A stretch of DNA of 64,000 nucleotides. Source: Amycolatopsis saalfeldensis. GTDB lineage: Bacteria; Actinomycetota; Actinomycetes; Mycobacteriales; Pseudonocardiaceae. The notes under the pieces were generated by a model, which had not been told where the DNA came from, did not search any database, and saw only the letters and a program-made list of their open reading frames with translations. This document shows, piece after piece, positions 8,062 through 16,971 of this stretch (positions are counted from its first letter, which is position 1; every line of letters starts with the position of its first letter). The stretch is taken from the NCBI RefSeq assembly GCF_900110575.1, contig NZ_FOEF01000002.1, forward strand, positions 706,622 through 770,621, given 5' to 3'. The translations under genes and the position numbers were made by a program.

Positions 8062-8107
8062 CCGAGGACCGCTCCCGTCGCCGGCACGGGGCGGGAGCGG
8101 CCCTCGG
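8062..8107 (+). terminator. Strong hairpin after the precursor gene (attenuator/partial terminator)
   Basis: The arms CCGAGG-A-CCGCTCCCG and CGGGAGCGG-C-CCTCGG pair over 15 base pairs with one 1x1 mismatch and a 14-base loop. The hairpin lies 18 bases past the precursor stop and 55 bases before the next gene. It is the kind of structure that lets most transcripts end after the precursor while some read through, giving more substrate than enzyme. No T-run follows, as is usual in actinomycetes. Confidence 0.75.
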
Positions 8108-8108
8108 C

Positions 8109-8127
8109 CGCCCGGGGTTCCCGGGCG
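8109..8127 (+). terminator. Second tandem hairpin before the biosynthetic operon
   Basis: CGCCCGGG and CCCGGGCG form a perfect 8-bp stem with a GTT loop, one base after the first hairpin. Together the pair probably controls read-through from the precursor into the enzyme genes or protects the 3' end of the precursor mRNA. Confidence 0.6.
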
Positions 8128-8162
8128 AACCGGTGTGAGCGGCACAGAAAGGACTCCGGCAG

Positions 8163-8954
8163 GTGCGACCAGTGATTCTCGTGCACGGCCTGATGGGCAC
8201 CGCGGCCGCGCACTACGGACCGTGCGAAAGCCTGTGGACCCACCCGGTCGTCACCGTCGGCCTGCCCGGCCACGGGACGGACCGGGAGCTGCCGGAGCAT
8301 CCGGCGCCGGTCGCCATCGACCGGGTCCGCGCGGCGATCCGGGAGCAGCCCGAGCCACCGCTGGTGGTGGGGCTGTCCTACCTCGGCGCGGCCGTGGCGC
8401 TGCACGCGGCCGCGGCCGAAGGCGCCGAAGCGGTGCACGGTGTCGTGTTGTCGGGTTATTCGCTGATCGTGCGGCCGAGCACGCTCGGCCGCTGGCTCGC
8501 CGCGTTCATCGGCATGGCCGCCGACCAGCAGCGGACGCGCGACCACTTCGCCGAGACCCACGGCCCCGCCTGGGAACACCTGCTCACCACGACCACCGCC
8601 GAACTGGACGACGGCTGCCTGCGGCTGCCCCAGGCCGCCGACATCACCAGCCTCGGCCTGCCGGTACTGCTGATCAACGGCGCCCTGCTGGAAAACGAAC
8701 GCCTCGCGGTCCAGGCCGCCGCCGAAGCCGGCGCGGACGTCGCCGTGGTCGCCGGGGCGGGACACCTGGTTCCGCCGGACAGCCCGCGCACCTTCGTCGC
8801 CTCGGTCGAGGAGTTCGGGGACCGGATCACCAAGCAGCGCACCACATTCCACGAACGCCGCCGGGTCGCCGCGCGGACCGCCGCGGCGCGCGAGGCGTCC
8901 CGGCCGGCCGAACGCGACGAACCCGTTCCCGCGACGCACGGAGGTGCCGCGTGA
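8163..8954 (+). CDS. Alpha/beta hydrolase, TsrI-type leader peptidase and macrocyclase
   Basis: The 263-residue protein starts at GTG. The oxyanion loop VHGLMG is followed by the nucleophile elbow GLSYLG with Ser72; the histidine is in GAGH at residue 201. In thiostrepton, TsrI both cuts off the leader peptide and opens the quinaldic acid epoxide with the freed amine to close the second macrocycle. As I recall, its nucleophile is also Ser72. Position directly after the precursor matches tsrH-tsrI order. The elbow deviates from GxSxG (Leu instead of the second Gly), as expected for a repurposed hydrolase. It overlaps the LanB gene by 4 bases. Confidence 0.88.
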   Translation: MRPVILVHGLMGTAAAHYGPCESLWTHPVVTVGLPGHGTDRELPEHPAPVAIDRVRAAIREQPEPPLVVGLSYLGAAVALHAAAAEGAEAVHGVVLSGYSLIVRPSTLGRWLAAFIGMAADQQRTRDHFAETHGPAWEHLLTTTTAELDDGCLRLPQAADITSLGLPVLLINGALLENERLAVQAAAEAGADVAVVAGAGHLVPPDSPRTFVASVEEFGDRITKQRTTFHERRRVAARTAAAREASRPAERDEPVPATHGGAA

Positions 8955-11605
8955 ACCCCCGGCCGGAACCGCAAGTCCGCCTCAGCCCGCACGGTGTGGT
9001 CCGTGTCTGCGGCATCCCGGCGTCGGTGCTGGGCGAGCTCAGCTCGGCGAAGGTCGCCGGGCTCGCGGACGAGCTGAGCCGGGCCGACCAGGACTGGGCC
9101 GCGTGCGCGCCCGCCGTCGCCGAGGCGCTGACCGCCGTGGTGCCGCTGGTGGCCGACCGCGCGCGCCGCAGCAAAGTGCTGGCCCTGCGGCGGATCCTGC
9201 ACCAGGCGGGCGAGCTGACCGAGGCTCAGCTGCGGCCGGTCACCACGCTGCCCGAGGCGGCGCAGGTGCCCGGGCTCGCCGGGCTCGGCACGCTCGCCGC
9301 CACCCGGACCGACCTCGCCGAGCGCCTCGTGGCCGAGTACGACCAGGCCTGGACCACCGAGCAGCGGGTGCTGTCCGAGGTCGCCCGCCGCGGGGAGCTG
9401 CGCACCACCGCCCAGCTCACCTCCGACGGCATGCTGCACAACCTCGACCGGTTCGCCGCGGACGTCGACCGGGGCGAGGCGCGCGGCAAACGCGCCCGCA
9501 CCACCGAAGCGACGCTGGTGAACCTGGTCAGCCGCGGGGCGTTGAAGCCGTCACCGTTCGGGCAGCTGGTCTACACGAGGCCGCTGTCGATCAGCGGCGA
9601 ACCCGGCACCAGAAGCACCGAACCCGATGCCCGGCAATCGGTTTGCCGCCTGCCGCGGCAGCTCGTGAACTGGGTGGAGCGCACGCTGGCCGACCACCTG
9701 GCCGGGCAGCCCGGGTTCGACGGCACCGTCGTCCTGCGTCGCGCGCCGTACGCGGCGGCCTCGGCGAAGGGCGTCGTGTTCATCGTCCGGGGGCGGGACG
9801 GCACGCACACCGCCGCGGGGGCCGAGCGGATCGTGCGGATCCAGCCGTCGCCGGTGCTCGGCATTGTCCTCGAGCTTCCCGCCGATGAGCCGATCACGGT
9901 GCAGGAACTACGAAAGCGCTGCGCCGAGCTGTCCGAAGCGGACAGTGCACTCGCGGATCTGATCGACCAGGGCGTGCTGGCCAGGGACCTCGATCTCGGC
10001 GAGCAGGAACCCGACCCCCTCACCCGGATCACCGAAATCCTGCGCGACGCCGACGCCGACCAGCGGCTGCGAGCCTGCGTCGACGTCCTGGGCGAAGTGG
10101 AAGCCACCTTCGGCGCCGCGGACACCGATCGGCGTACCGAACTGCTCGACCGCGCCCGCACCGCCGTCGCCGAACTGGCCGGATTCTGCGCGGTCCCGCC
10201 CCCGCCACTGGACACCGCGCGGACTCTCGTCTACGAGGACTCCGTCATCACCACCGCGCAGCAGGAATCGGCCGCCCACTGGCAGCGGCACCTGCGCGCA
10301 CTGTCCACAATGCACCGCCTGATCCCGCTCTTCGACGACGACGCCCACGTGCGGGCGATCGTCGCGCAGGTCGTGGTCGAGACCTTCGGGCCGGGGCCGC
10401 ACCGGCTGCTCACCCTGTACTCGGCCATGTCGACCCCCAAGCTGCGGGCCCTGCTCACCGCACGCCTGGTGGACGTCACCGCGCCGGTCCCGAGCGAGCT
10501 GCGACGGCTCCAGGACGAGATCCTGCACCAGCCCGAGAGTGACCCAGGACAGCCGGAAGCCCGGCTCGACGGCGACCGGCTGGCCGCGATCACCGAGCGC
10601 ACGCCCAGCTGGGTCTCGCGCTGGCCGCGGGTGCATTGGCAGGTCCAGCGCCAGGGGGCCGGGCCGGACGAGCTGCTGGTCGTCAACGGCGGGGCCACCG
10701 GCTACGGCCGGGCGATCTCACGGTTCGCCACGGCCTACGCGCTCGCGCCGCGACCCGCCACCGGGTTCACCGAAGCGGTCCGCGCCGACATCGCCCTCGA
10801 CGACGATCCGGCCGCCCCGCTCACCGACCTGTCCGCGGTGCTCGGCATCAACGCCAACGTCCATCCCCCGCTGCTGGGCACCCACCTGCGCTACCCGTGC
10901 GGCACCCCGAAGGACTGGGGCGGCCCCGGCATCTCGCTCGAGGACTGCTGGGCCGAGGTCGAGCCGTCGACCGGGAAGCTGGTGCTGCGCCACGGAAAAC
11001 AGGGACCGCCGCTGCGGCTGGTGACGCTGAACTTCCTGCTGAACGACCTCGCGCCCCAGCTGTACCGGTTCCTGAACTTCTTCGGCATCGGCAGCCTGGG
11101 CAACCTCGCCTGGTGGGACCGCGTCGACCAGCGCGCCGGCCAGGGCACCGAGGTCCGGCGCTATCCGCGGCTGCGCCTGGACGACGTCGTGCTGGCCCGC
11201 CGGACCTGGAAGATCCCGCCGGCCGCGCTGCCCGATCCGGCCACTTCGGACGGTGCGGCGGGCTACCGCGAGGTGCGGGCCTGGCAGCGCGCGCTCGGGC
11301 TGCCGGACCAGGTGTTCTGGCGCGGCTTCACCGTGCCCGACCCCCTGGTCGCGGTCTCCGACGAGGAACGGGCCCGGCTGACCCGGACCCTGGTGAGCTT
11401 CCCCAGCGCGGCCGAGCGCAAGCCGGCGTTCCTCGACTTCACCAGCGTGACCAGCGTCCGCACCTGGCAACGGGCGCTGCGCCGGGCCCCCGGCGAGCTG
11501 ACCGTGCAGGAGTGCCTGCCCGCGCCCGGCGGCGACGGCGCCGGGGCGGTCGATCCGCTGTCCACCCGCGAGTTCACCATCGAGACGTCAGGACGGGTTC
11601 GATGA
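8951..11605 (+). CDS. Split LanB dehydratase, glutamylation domain (TsrJ type)
   Basis: The 884-residue lantibiotic-dehydratase N-terminal protein uses Glu-tRNA to glutamylate Ser/Thr side chains of the precursor before elimination. I place the start at GTG 8951, overlapping the hydrolase stop; the open frame continues upstream only as a shadow. Family features include the N-terminal SSAKVAGLADELSRADQDW helix, KPSPFGQLVYTRPL, and the late segments HPPLLGTHLRYPCG and PRLRLDDVVLARRTWKIP. The elimination activity is a separate gene immediately downstream, the normal split in thiopeptide clusters. A second, divergent LanB lies at 22639. Confidence 0.93.
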   Translation: MNPRPEPQVRLSPHGVVRVCGIPASVLGELSSAKVAGLADELSRADQDWAACAPAVAEALTAVVPLVADRARRSKVLALRRILHQAGELTEAQLRPVTTLPEAAQVPGLAGLGTLAATRTDLAERLVAEYDQAWTTEQRVLSEVARRGELRTTAQLTSDGMLHNLDRFAADVDRGEARGKRARTTEATLVNLVSRGALKPSPFGQLVYTRPLSISGEPGTRSTEPDARQSVCRLPRQLVNWVERTLADHLAGQPGFDGTVVLRRAPYAAASAKGVVFIVRGRDGTHTAAGAERIVRIQPSPVLGIVLELPADEPITVQELRKRCAELSEADSALADLIDQGVLARDLDLGEQEPDPLTRITEILRDADADQRLRACVDVLGEVEATFGAADTDRRTELLDRARTAVAELAGFCAVPPPPLDTARTLVYEDSVITTAQQESAAHWQRHLRALSTMHRLIPLFDDDAHVRAIVAQVVVETFGPGPHRLLTLYSAMSTPKLRALLTARLVDVTAPVPSELRRLQDEILHQPESDPGQPEARLDGDRLAAITERTPSWVSRWPRVHWQVQRQGAGPDELLVVNGGATGYGRAISRFATAYALAPRPATGFTEAVRADIALDDDPAAPLTDLSAVLGINANVHPPLLGTHLRYPCGTPKDWGGPGISLEDCWAEVEPSTGKLVLRHGKQGPPLRLVTLNFLLNDLAPQLYRFLNFFGIGSLGNLAWWDRVDQRAGQGTEVRRYPRLRLDDVVLARRTWKIPPAALPDPATSDGAAGYREVRAWQRALGLPDQVFWRGFTVPDPLVAVSDEERARLTRTLVSFPSAAERKPAFLDFTSVTSVRTWQRALRRAPGELTVQECLPAPGGDGAGAVDPLSTREFTIETSGRVR

Positions 11606-12603
11606 CCGGTACCGAGCCGACCTGGCTGTCGGCCCACATCTTCTACCACGGCAACAGCGACGAGCTGATCACCGGCGCGGTGCTGCCGCTGTTCGACGAG
11701 CTGTTCGCGGACGGCCTGCTCCGGCGGCGGTTCTTCCTGCGGCACTGGGAACGCGGACCGCACGTCCGGGTCCGGCTCCAGGTCGAAGCCGGGCAAGCCG
11801 AAGCCGTGCGCGCCCGGGTGGCGGAGCGGATCACCGGCCACCTCGCCGAGCACCCGGGCCCGGCCGACGCCGACCCCGAGCGGCTGCGGGCGTCGCTGCA
11901 GAAGCTCAGCCTGCTTGAACACGGCTTCGACGCCGACCCCGAGCTGCGCGCCGCGGAACCGGCCAACACCCTGCGCTGGATCGACTACGTGCCCGAGCTG
12001 GCCAAGTACGGCGGCCCCGCGGGCCTGGCGGTCGCCGAGGACGTGTTCGACGTGAGCAGCCTGCTCGCCGGGCAGGTGCTCCGGCAGGTCGGCAGCGACA
12101 ACGCCCGGCTGGGCATCGCGCTGCAGCTGCTGCTGATCGCCAGCCGCTCACTCGGCCTCGACGACGCCGGGCGCGCCGTTTTCCTGCGCTCCTACCAGGA
12201 ACGCTGGCAGGGCTACCTGCCGGACGCGGACGCGATGCTCGCCGCGTGGGCCGGGCAGTACGAGCACCAGCGGGAGCGGTACCGGTCGCTGGTGGCCGAC
12301 CTCGCCGAGGGGCGCCCGATCGGCAAGGGCCTCGGCGGGCACTGGGAACGCACCCTGGACACCGCGGTCGCCCGATTGCGGCCGCCGGTCGAGGACGGGA
12401 GCGTCTGGCCGTCCGATGTGGACCGTGCCGCGCCGCCGTTCGTCGCCATCGCGGCGCTGCTCTGCCAGTACCTGCACACCACCAACAACCGGATGAACGT
12501 CCGGCCGCAGGGCGAGTGCTTCATCGCCTACCTCGCCCACCGCGCGGTCACCGAGCAGATGTCCCGTCCCCATGCGCTGGCGGACGCGGCGGGGAAGGAA
12601 TGA
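11602..12603 (+). CDS. Split LanB dehydratase, glutamate elimination domain (TsrK type, SpaB_C)
   Basis: A 333-residue thiopeptide-type 'SpaB C-terminal' protein that eliminates glutamate from the activated side chains to give dehydroalanine and dehydrobutyrine. The N-terminus WLSAHIFYHGNSDELITGAVLPLF and the RHWERGPHVRVRLQ segment are hallmarks of this domain, as is NNRMNVRPQGECFIAYLAHRAV near the end. The ATG overlaps the previous stop by 4 bases. It is shared functionally by the two glutamylating LanB proteins of the cluster, since only one elimination protein is present. Confidence 0.93.
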   Translation: MTGTEPTWLSAHIFYHGNSDELITGAVLPLFDELFADGLLRRRFFLRHWERGPHVRVRLQVEAGQAEAVRARVAERITGHLAEHPGPADADPERLRASLQKLSLLEHGFDADPELRAAEPANTLRWIDYVPELAKYGGPAGLAVAEDVFDVSSLLAGQVLRQVGSDNARLGIALQLLLIASRSLGLDDAGRAVFLRSYQERWQGYLPDADAMLAAWAGQYEHQRERYRSLVADLAEGRPIGKGLGGHWERTLDTAVARLRPPVEDGSVWPSDVDRAAPPFVAIAALLCQYLHTTNNRMNVRPQGECFIAYLAHRAVTEQMSRPHALADAAGKE

Positions 12604-12608
12604 CGAGC

Positions 12609-13712
12609 ATGCCCACCGACAACCGTGGAGACCTGACCGTGAACGTGCCGTGGTCGGTGCAGGAGGACATCCTGCTCGACGTCGCGGCCCCGACCCTGGA
12701 CCACTCGGTCGAGGTCGGCGAGACCCGGAGCTGGTTCTACCTCCGGGAAAGCTTCGAGGGCCGCCCGTACCTGCGGCTGCGCATCGACTCCGACAGCCCC
12801 TCGGTGTCCCGGCGGCTGTCCGCCCGGATCAGCGAGAGCGTCGGCGCGGCGGCCCGGGAGGACCTGTTCGACCACCGGCCCTACAACCGGGAGCACGACT
12901 GGCTCGGCGGCCCGGCCGGGGTCGGCCTGGCGGAGTCGTTCTGGGCCGAGACCACCCCGCTCGCGCTCGAGGCGCTCCGGCTGACCCGCGGGGACCGCGC
13001 GCTGCGCATGGCCATGACCTTCGACCTCCTGGTGTGCAGCGGCGCGCTGCTGGCCAGCCGGCTGCCGCCCAGCGTCGGCAAACACGGCTTCAAGGCCGGG
13101 TACCTCTCCTACCTGGCCACCTTCGAGGGCTACCTGCTGCTGATCCGCGACCCGGAGGCCACCCGGGCCCGGCACGCGAAGCGCTACGAGGCCAACCGGG
13201 ACAAGCTGCGGCCGAGGCTGCGCTCCCTGGTCGACGGCATGCACGACCCGGACGGCGAGCTGGCCGACCTGCCGCCGCTGGCCGCCCGGTGGGTGAGCAC
13301 GCTGCGCGGTTACCTGCCCGCCATCCAGCAGGGCTTCGACGAGGGCCGGTTTTTCCTCTACGCCACCCCGAAAACCAACGAGCTGGCCAAGCTCACCGCG
13401 TCACCGGACGGGCTGTACCGGCGGCCGAAGGTGCCCTGGCTGGCCGACCTGCCCGAGCCGCCCGTGGCCGGCATCCACCGGGCCATCGCCGACAACCAGT
13501 ACTACCAGGGCATGATCCGCGAGGACCGGCGCTTCCTGGCCTCGCGGCTGGCCCAGGCGTACGTGAACTGGCACCTGTTCCGGCTGGGCTTCCAGCTGGC
13601 CGACCGGTACTCGCTGTTCTACCTGGTGGCGCGGTCCTTCGAGGAGGAGTACGACCTCGACGCGGCCGAGCTGATCCGCTCCGTGCGGCCCGAGGCCGAG
13701 GTCGCCGGATGA
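12609..13712 (+). CDS. [4+2] aza-cycloaddition enzyme, six-membered ring synthase (TsrL type)
   Basis: The 367-residue protein belongs to the thiopeptide 'SpaB C-like' pyridine/piperidine synthase family. It joins two dehydroalanines (core positions 5 and 14) into the central nitrogen heterocycle, closing the 26-membered macrocycle. The fold resembles the elimination domain (PWSVQEDILLDVAAPTL...WFYLRESFEGRPYLRLRI) but has diverged. ATG 12600 overlaps the previous stop, yet AAGGA lies only 1 base before it and 9 bases before ATG 12609, so I prefer 12609. In this family series without leader elimination, the product is a dehydropiperidine. Confidence 0.9.
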   Translation: MPTDNRGDLTVNVPWSVQEDILLDVAAPTLDHSVEVGETRSWFYLRESFEGRPYLRLRIDSDSPSVSRRLSARISESVGAAAREDLFDHRPYNREHDWLGGPAGVGLAESFWAETTPLALEALRLTRGDRALRMAMTFDLLVCSGALLASRLPPSVGKHGFKAGYLSYLATFEGYLLLIRDPEATRARHAKRYEANRDKLRPRLRSLVDGMHDPDGELADLPPLAARWVSTLRGYLPAIQQGFDEGRFFLYATPKTNELAKLTASPDGLYRRPKVPWLADLPEPPVAGIHRAIADNQYYQGMIREDRRFLASRLAQAYVNWHLFRLGFQLADRYSLFYLVARSFEEEYDLDAAELIRSVRPEAEVAG

Positions 13713-15328
13713 CGACCACGCCCTTCGCCGCCGCGACGGCGTCCGGTACGGCACCGCTGGACGCTGCGGGCGTCGACGGCTTCGTCCGCCGGCTGCGGGG
13801 CACCTTCGCGGAGATCTACCCGGCGAACTGGCAGATCGACTGGCAGAACGTGCCGAGCCCGTTCCGCTGGTACGACGAGCTGCCGCGGATCGACCTGCCC
13901 CCGGTGCCGCGCAAGCTGATCCGGGGCGACGGGGCCGCCGCCGCGCGCGTTTTCGGCCGCGGGACGGCGGAGTGGCTCGGCGCCCTGCTGCACGCGGGGT
14001 ACGGGCTGACCGGGGTGCGCTGGTATCCGGAGGGCATCGCGAAGAGCAGTCCCGAGGAACCCACGCCGGTGCACCGCGACCCGCATTACCAGCTGCGGCG
14101 CACGGTCCCGTCCGGCGGCGTGACTTTCCCGGCCGAGTGCTACCTGGGCGTCTCCGCCGGCGACGCCGAAGTTCCCGCCGGCGTCTACCACTACGACGCG
14201 ACCCGGCACGCGCTGGTCCGGCTAGCCGAGGGCCCGCCGCCCTCGGGGGCCGGGCGCGCCGACGGCGGCCTGCGCCTGACGCTGACCGTGCCGCTGTGGA
14301 AGAACCACTTCAAGTACGGCGACTTCTCCTACCGGCTGGCCGCGATGGACACCGGCGCGGTCGTCGGCCAGTTCGCCGTGGCCGCCCGGCAGTGGGGCCT
14401 GCGCTGCCGGGTCTCGTTCGCCGTCGACGAACCGGAGTTGCTGGCCCAGCTCGGACTCGACGGCGGTGACGAGGCGGCACCGGTCGTGCTCGACATCGGC
14501 CCGGGCGCCGACGAAGCCATCGACCGGACCGCGGCCCGCGTCGGAACGCGGGCCTGGCGTGGCCGCGGCCGGGTCGATCCCGCCGCGGGCGCCCGCCGCA
14601 TGCACGCCGCCTGCCTGCTCGCCGCCCGGCCGGGCGCGCCGCTGGACCTGCCGCCGATCCCCGTCGGCGACCTGGCGATCGGCGACACGGCGCTGCCCGA
14701 GGTCGCCGACGAGCCGGCCACGGTCGGCGACGCGCTCTCGCGCACCGCGCTCGGCGAGCAGTTCCGCAGCGAACCCGTGGCCGCGCGCGAAGTCGCCCGG
14801 TGGATGGCGCAGGTGGCCGCTCCGCTGGACTGCGACGTCCCGGGCGCGGGGGACGGCCTCGCCCACCCGCGCTGCCTGCTGCTGGCCGGCTCCGTGACCG
14901 GCCTCGCGCCAGGCGCCTACTTCCCGCTGCCCGGCGGCCGCCTGGCCGAGCTGGCCACCGGCGCGTTCGGCGGGCTGGTGCAGGAAAGCCTGTTCGGCTC
15001 GTACATGAACTTCGGCCAGGCACCCCTGATCGCGGTGCTGGTCGGCACGGCCGATCCGCAGCACGGGCCGAACGGGCCGGTCGGCTACCGGGGGCAGCAC
15101 CTGCTCGCCGGGGTGCTCGCGCAACGGCTGGCGGTCGCCGTGGCCCGGGACGGCTGCTCGGCGCACCCGGTGCTCGGGTTCGTCAGCAAGGACCTCGACG
15201 GGCCGCTCGGCCTGGCCGAGCGCGGGCTCACCGCCCTGCTGGTGATCGGGATCGGGCGCTACCGCCGGGCGCTCTACCTGGAAAGCGGGTTGAACCCGGC
15301 CGCCGGTGTGACAGGGGACAGGGCATGA
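13709..15328 (+). CDS. McbC-like FMN-dependent azoline dehydrogenase (TsrM-position nitroreductase-fold protein)
   Basis: The 539-residue protein contains duplicated nitroreductase-like (SagB/McbC-type) domains. It oxidises thiazolines, made from cysteines by the YcaO cyclodehydratase, to thiazoles using FMN. Typical features are VPLWKNHFKYGDFSYRLAAMDTGAVVGQF in the first half and GLVQESLFGSYMNFGQAPL plus YRGQHLLAGVLAQRLAVA in the second. Overlapping stop-start (ATGA) links it to the cycloaddition gene and to the next gene. Five core cysteines are available; one (Cys9) stays a thiazoline in thiostrepton-type products. Confidence 0.92.
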   Translation: MTTTPFAAATASGTAPLDAAGVDGFVRRLRGTFAEIYPANWQIDWQNVPSPFRWYDELPRIDLPPVPRKLIRGDGAAAARVFGRGTAEWLGALLHAGYGLTGVRWYPEGIAKSSPEEPTPVHRDPHYQLRRTVPSGGVTFPAECYLGVSAGDAEVPAGVYHYDATRHALVRLAEGPPPSGAGRADGGLRLTLTVPLWKNHFKYGDFSYRLAAMDTGAVVGQFAVAARQWGLRCRVSFAVDEPELLAQLGLDGGDEAAPVVLDIGPGADEAIDRTAARVGTRAWRGRGRVDPAAGARRMHAACLLAARPGAPLDLPPIPVGDLAIGDTALPEVADEPATVGDALSRTALGEQFRSEPVAAREVARWMAQVAAPLDCDVPGAGDGLAHPRCLLLAGSVTGLAPGAYFPLPGGRLAELATGAFGGLVQESLFGSYMNFGQAPLIAVLVGTADPQHGPNGPVGYRGQHLLAGVLAQRLAVAVARDGCSAHPVLGFVSKDLDGPLGLAERGLTALLVIGIGRYRRALYLESGLNPAAGVTGDRA

Positions 15329-16971
15329 CCGAGACACTGCTGCGGCTTCGCGCCGACACCTACTACATGCCGGTTCGCGACGGCGTGTGGATCCGCACCA
15401 CGGCGGGCTCCTTCACCCTGCGCGGCGCCAACGCGGCCGCCTGGGTGCAGCAGCTCGCCCCGCTGCTGGACCAGGGCGTGGAGCCGGACCGGCTCTACGC
15501 GTCGCTGCGCCCGGAGCAGGTCGGCTACGTGCGCAAGCTGATCGGCGCGCTGGAATCGCGCCAGGTGCTGCGGCGGGAGCCGGACTCCGAGGATCCGGTG
15601 CTGGCCGGGGCCTTCCCGCAGCAGATGGAGTTCCTGCGGCACTTCACCCCGGACGCGCAGGCCGCGCTGGCGCGGGTCCGGCGCACTCCCGTGGCCGTCG
15701 CCGGGACCGCGCGCCGCGCGAACCTGCTCGCCGCCACGCTGGCCGAGACCGGGTTCGCCGACATCGCGCTGCTCGGCTGCGAGCCCGACGAGGACTTGGC
15801 TGAGCTGGCCGAAGAGTACGCGGCGCACGGCACCCCGGTCCGGTTCACCACGACCTCCGACGCGGAGGATCGCTTGGTGGTCGGCGTCTTCGCGACCGGC
15901 GAGGAAGACCTGGGCTTCGCGCTGGCTGATCGCGCGGCCGCCGCGGGGACCGGCGCGTGGCTCGGCCTGGTCCGCGGCCAGGCCATGCTGCTCAAGGGAC
16001 AGCGGCCCGGCTCCGGCACCGCCTGCGTACGCTGCGCCTGGCGCCGGCTGGTGCACGCCGTGGTGGCGCTGCCGCCGTCCGAAGGGCTCGGGCACACCCA
16101 GGTCTCGGTGGCCGGCGCGGTCCTCGGCCAGGAGCTGTTCCAGCACGTCGCCACCGGCCGGGCCGACCGGCTGGCCGAGGGTGTGGTGGTCGACCTGACC
16201 CGGCTGAGCATCTGGCGGACCGCGATCGACCCGGACCCGGGCTGCCCGGCCGCCGACGTCCACCGCGACGACCCGGAACCCGAAGCGCGCCAAGGGAAGT
16301 TCCCGGACGTGGTGTTCGGGGCCCGGTGCTTCGGGCCCCTGGTGAGCTGCTCCCCCAAGCAGTACCGGCAGCTGCCGCTCGCCGTCGTCCGGCTGCAGGC
16401 CAACCCGCTCGGCCGGACCGAACCGGCCGCGCCGGGCGACGGACCGCTGATCGTCGCCGAGACCATGGCCGCGGCCCGGCACGAAGCCGTGCTGCTGGCG
16501 GTGCGCGAAACCGTGTCCGGCCAAGGCATCGCCCCCGGCACGCCGGTCGAGGTCGGCCTCGACCCGGCCGAAGCGCTGGGCCGGGCGCTGGTGCGCCACG
16601 CCGAAACCCACCTGGCCGAAGGCTGGGCTCCGGCCGAGCCCGCTCCGGAACGCCATGCTCGGGCCCGGCTGGCCAGCCTTGCCGGGGAGGTGCCGGCGGT
16701 GACGGTCGAGTCGCATCCGTCCGGGCTGTGGCGCGCGACCGTCGGCGGGCACCGGCCGCTCGCCGGACTGGACGCCGAGCACGCGGAGGAACGGGCCCTG
16801 CTCTCGGTTCTCGGTGCCACGCAACTCGGCGACGAGGAGACCGCGCCGGTTCCCGCGGCCGGGCGCGCTGCGGCCGATCCGGACCGGATCTGCTCGGCGC
16901 TCGGGCTGTCCCCGCGTCCGGTTGTCCTGCCGGCGCTGGTTTCCGGGCACCTGGCCGGAGTCGCGCTGTGA
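15325..16971 (+). CDS. E1-like/ocin-ThiF-like leader-binding partner of the cyclodehydratase (TsrN type)
   Basis: A 548-residue protein. The N-terminal ~90 residues (RLRADTYYMPVRDGVWIRTTAGSF...) look like a winged-helix RiPP recognition element that would bind the precursor leader. A degenerate E1-like nucleotide-fold region follows (VAGTARRANLLAATLAETGFADIALLGC) with a CVRC zinc-type pair. Such proteins present the precursor to the YcaO enzyme. It overlaps both flanking genes by 4 bases. The assignment rests on the recognition-element-like start and the position immediately before the cyclodehydratase. Confidence 0.82.
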   Translation: MTETLLRLRADTYYMPVRDGVWIRTTAGSFTLRGANAAAWVQQLAPLLDQGVEPDRLYASLRPEQVGYVRKLIGALESRQVLRREPDSEDPVLAGAFPQQMEFLRHFTPDAQAALARVRRTPVAVAGTARRANLLAATLAETGFADIALLGCEPDEDLAELAEEYAAHGTPVRFTTTSDAEDRLVVGVFATGEEDLGFALADRAAAAGTGAWLGLVRGQAMLLKGQRPGSGTACVRCAWRRLVHAVVALPPSEGLGHTQVSVAGAVLGQELFQHVATGRADRLAEGVVVDLTRLSIWRTAIDPDPGCPAADVHRDDPEPEARQGKFPDVVFGARCFGPLVSCSPKQYRQLPLAVVRLQANPLGRTEPAAPGDGPLIVAETMAAARHEAVLLAVRETVSGQGIAPGTPVEVGLDPAEALGRALVRHAETHLAEGWAPAEPAPERHARARLASLAGEVPAVTVESHPSGLWRATVGGHRPLAGLDAEHAEERALLSVLGATQLGDEETAPVPAAGRAAADPDRICSALGLSPRPVVLPALVSGHLAGVAL

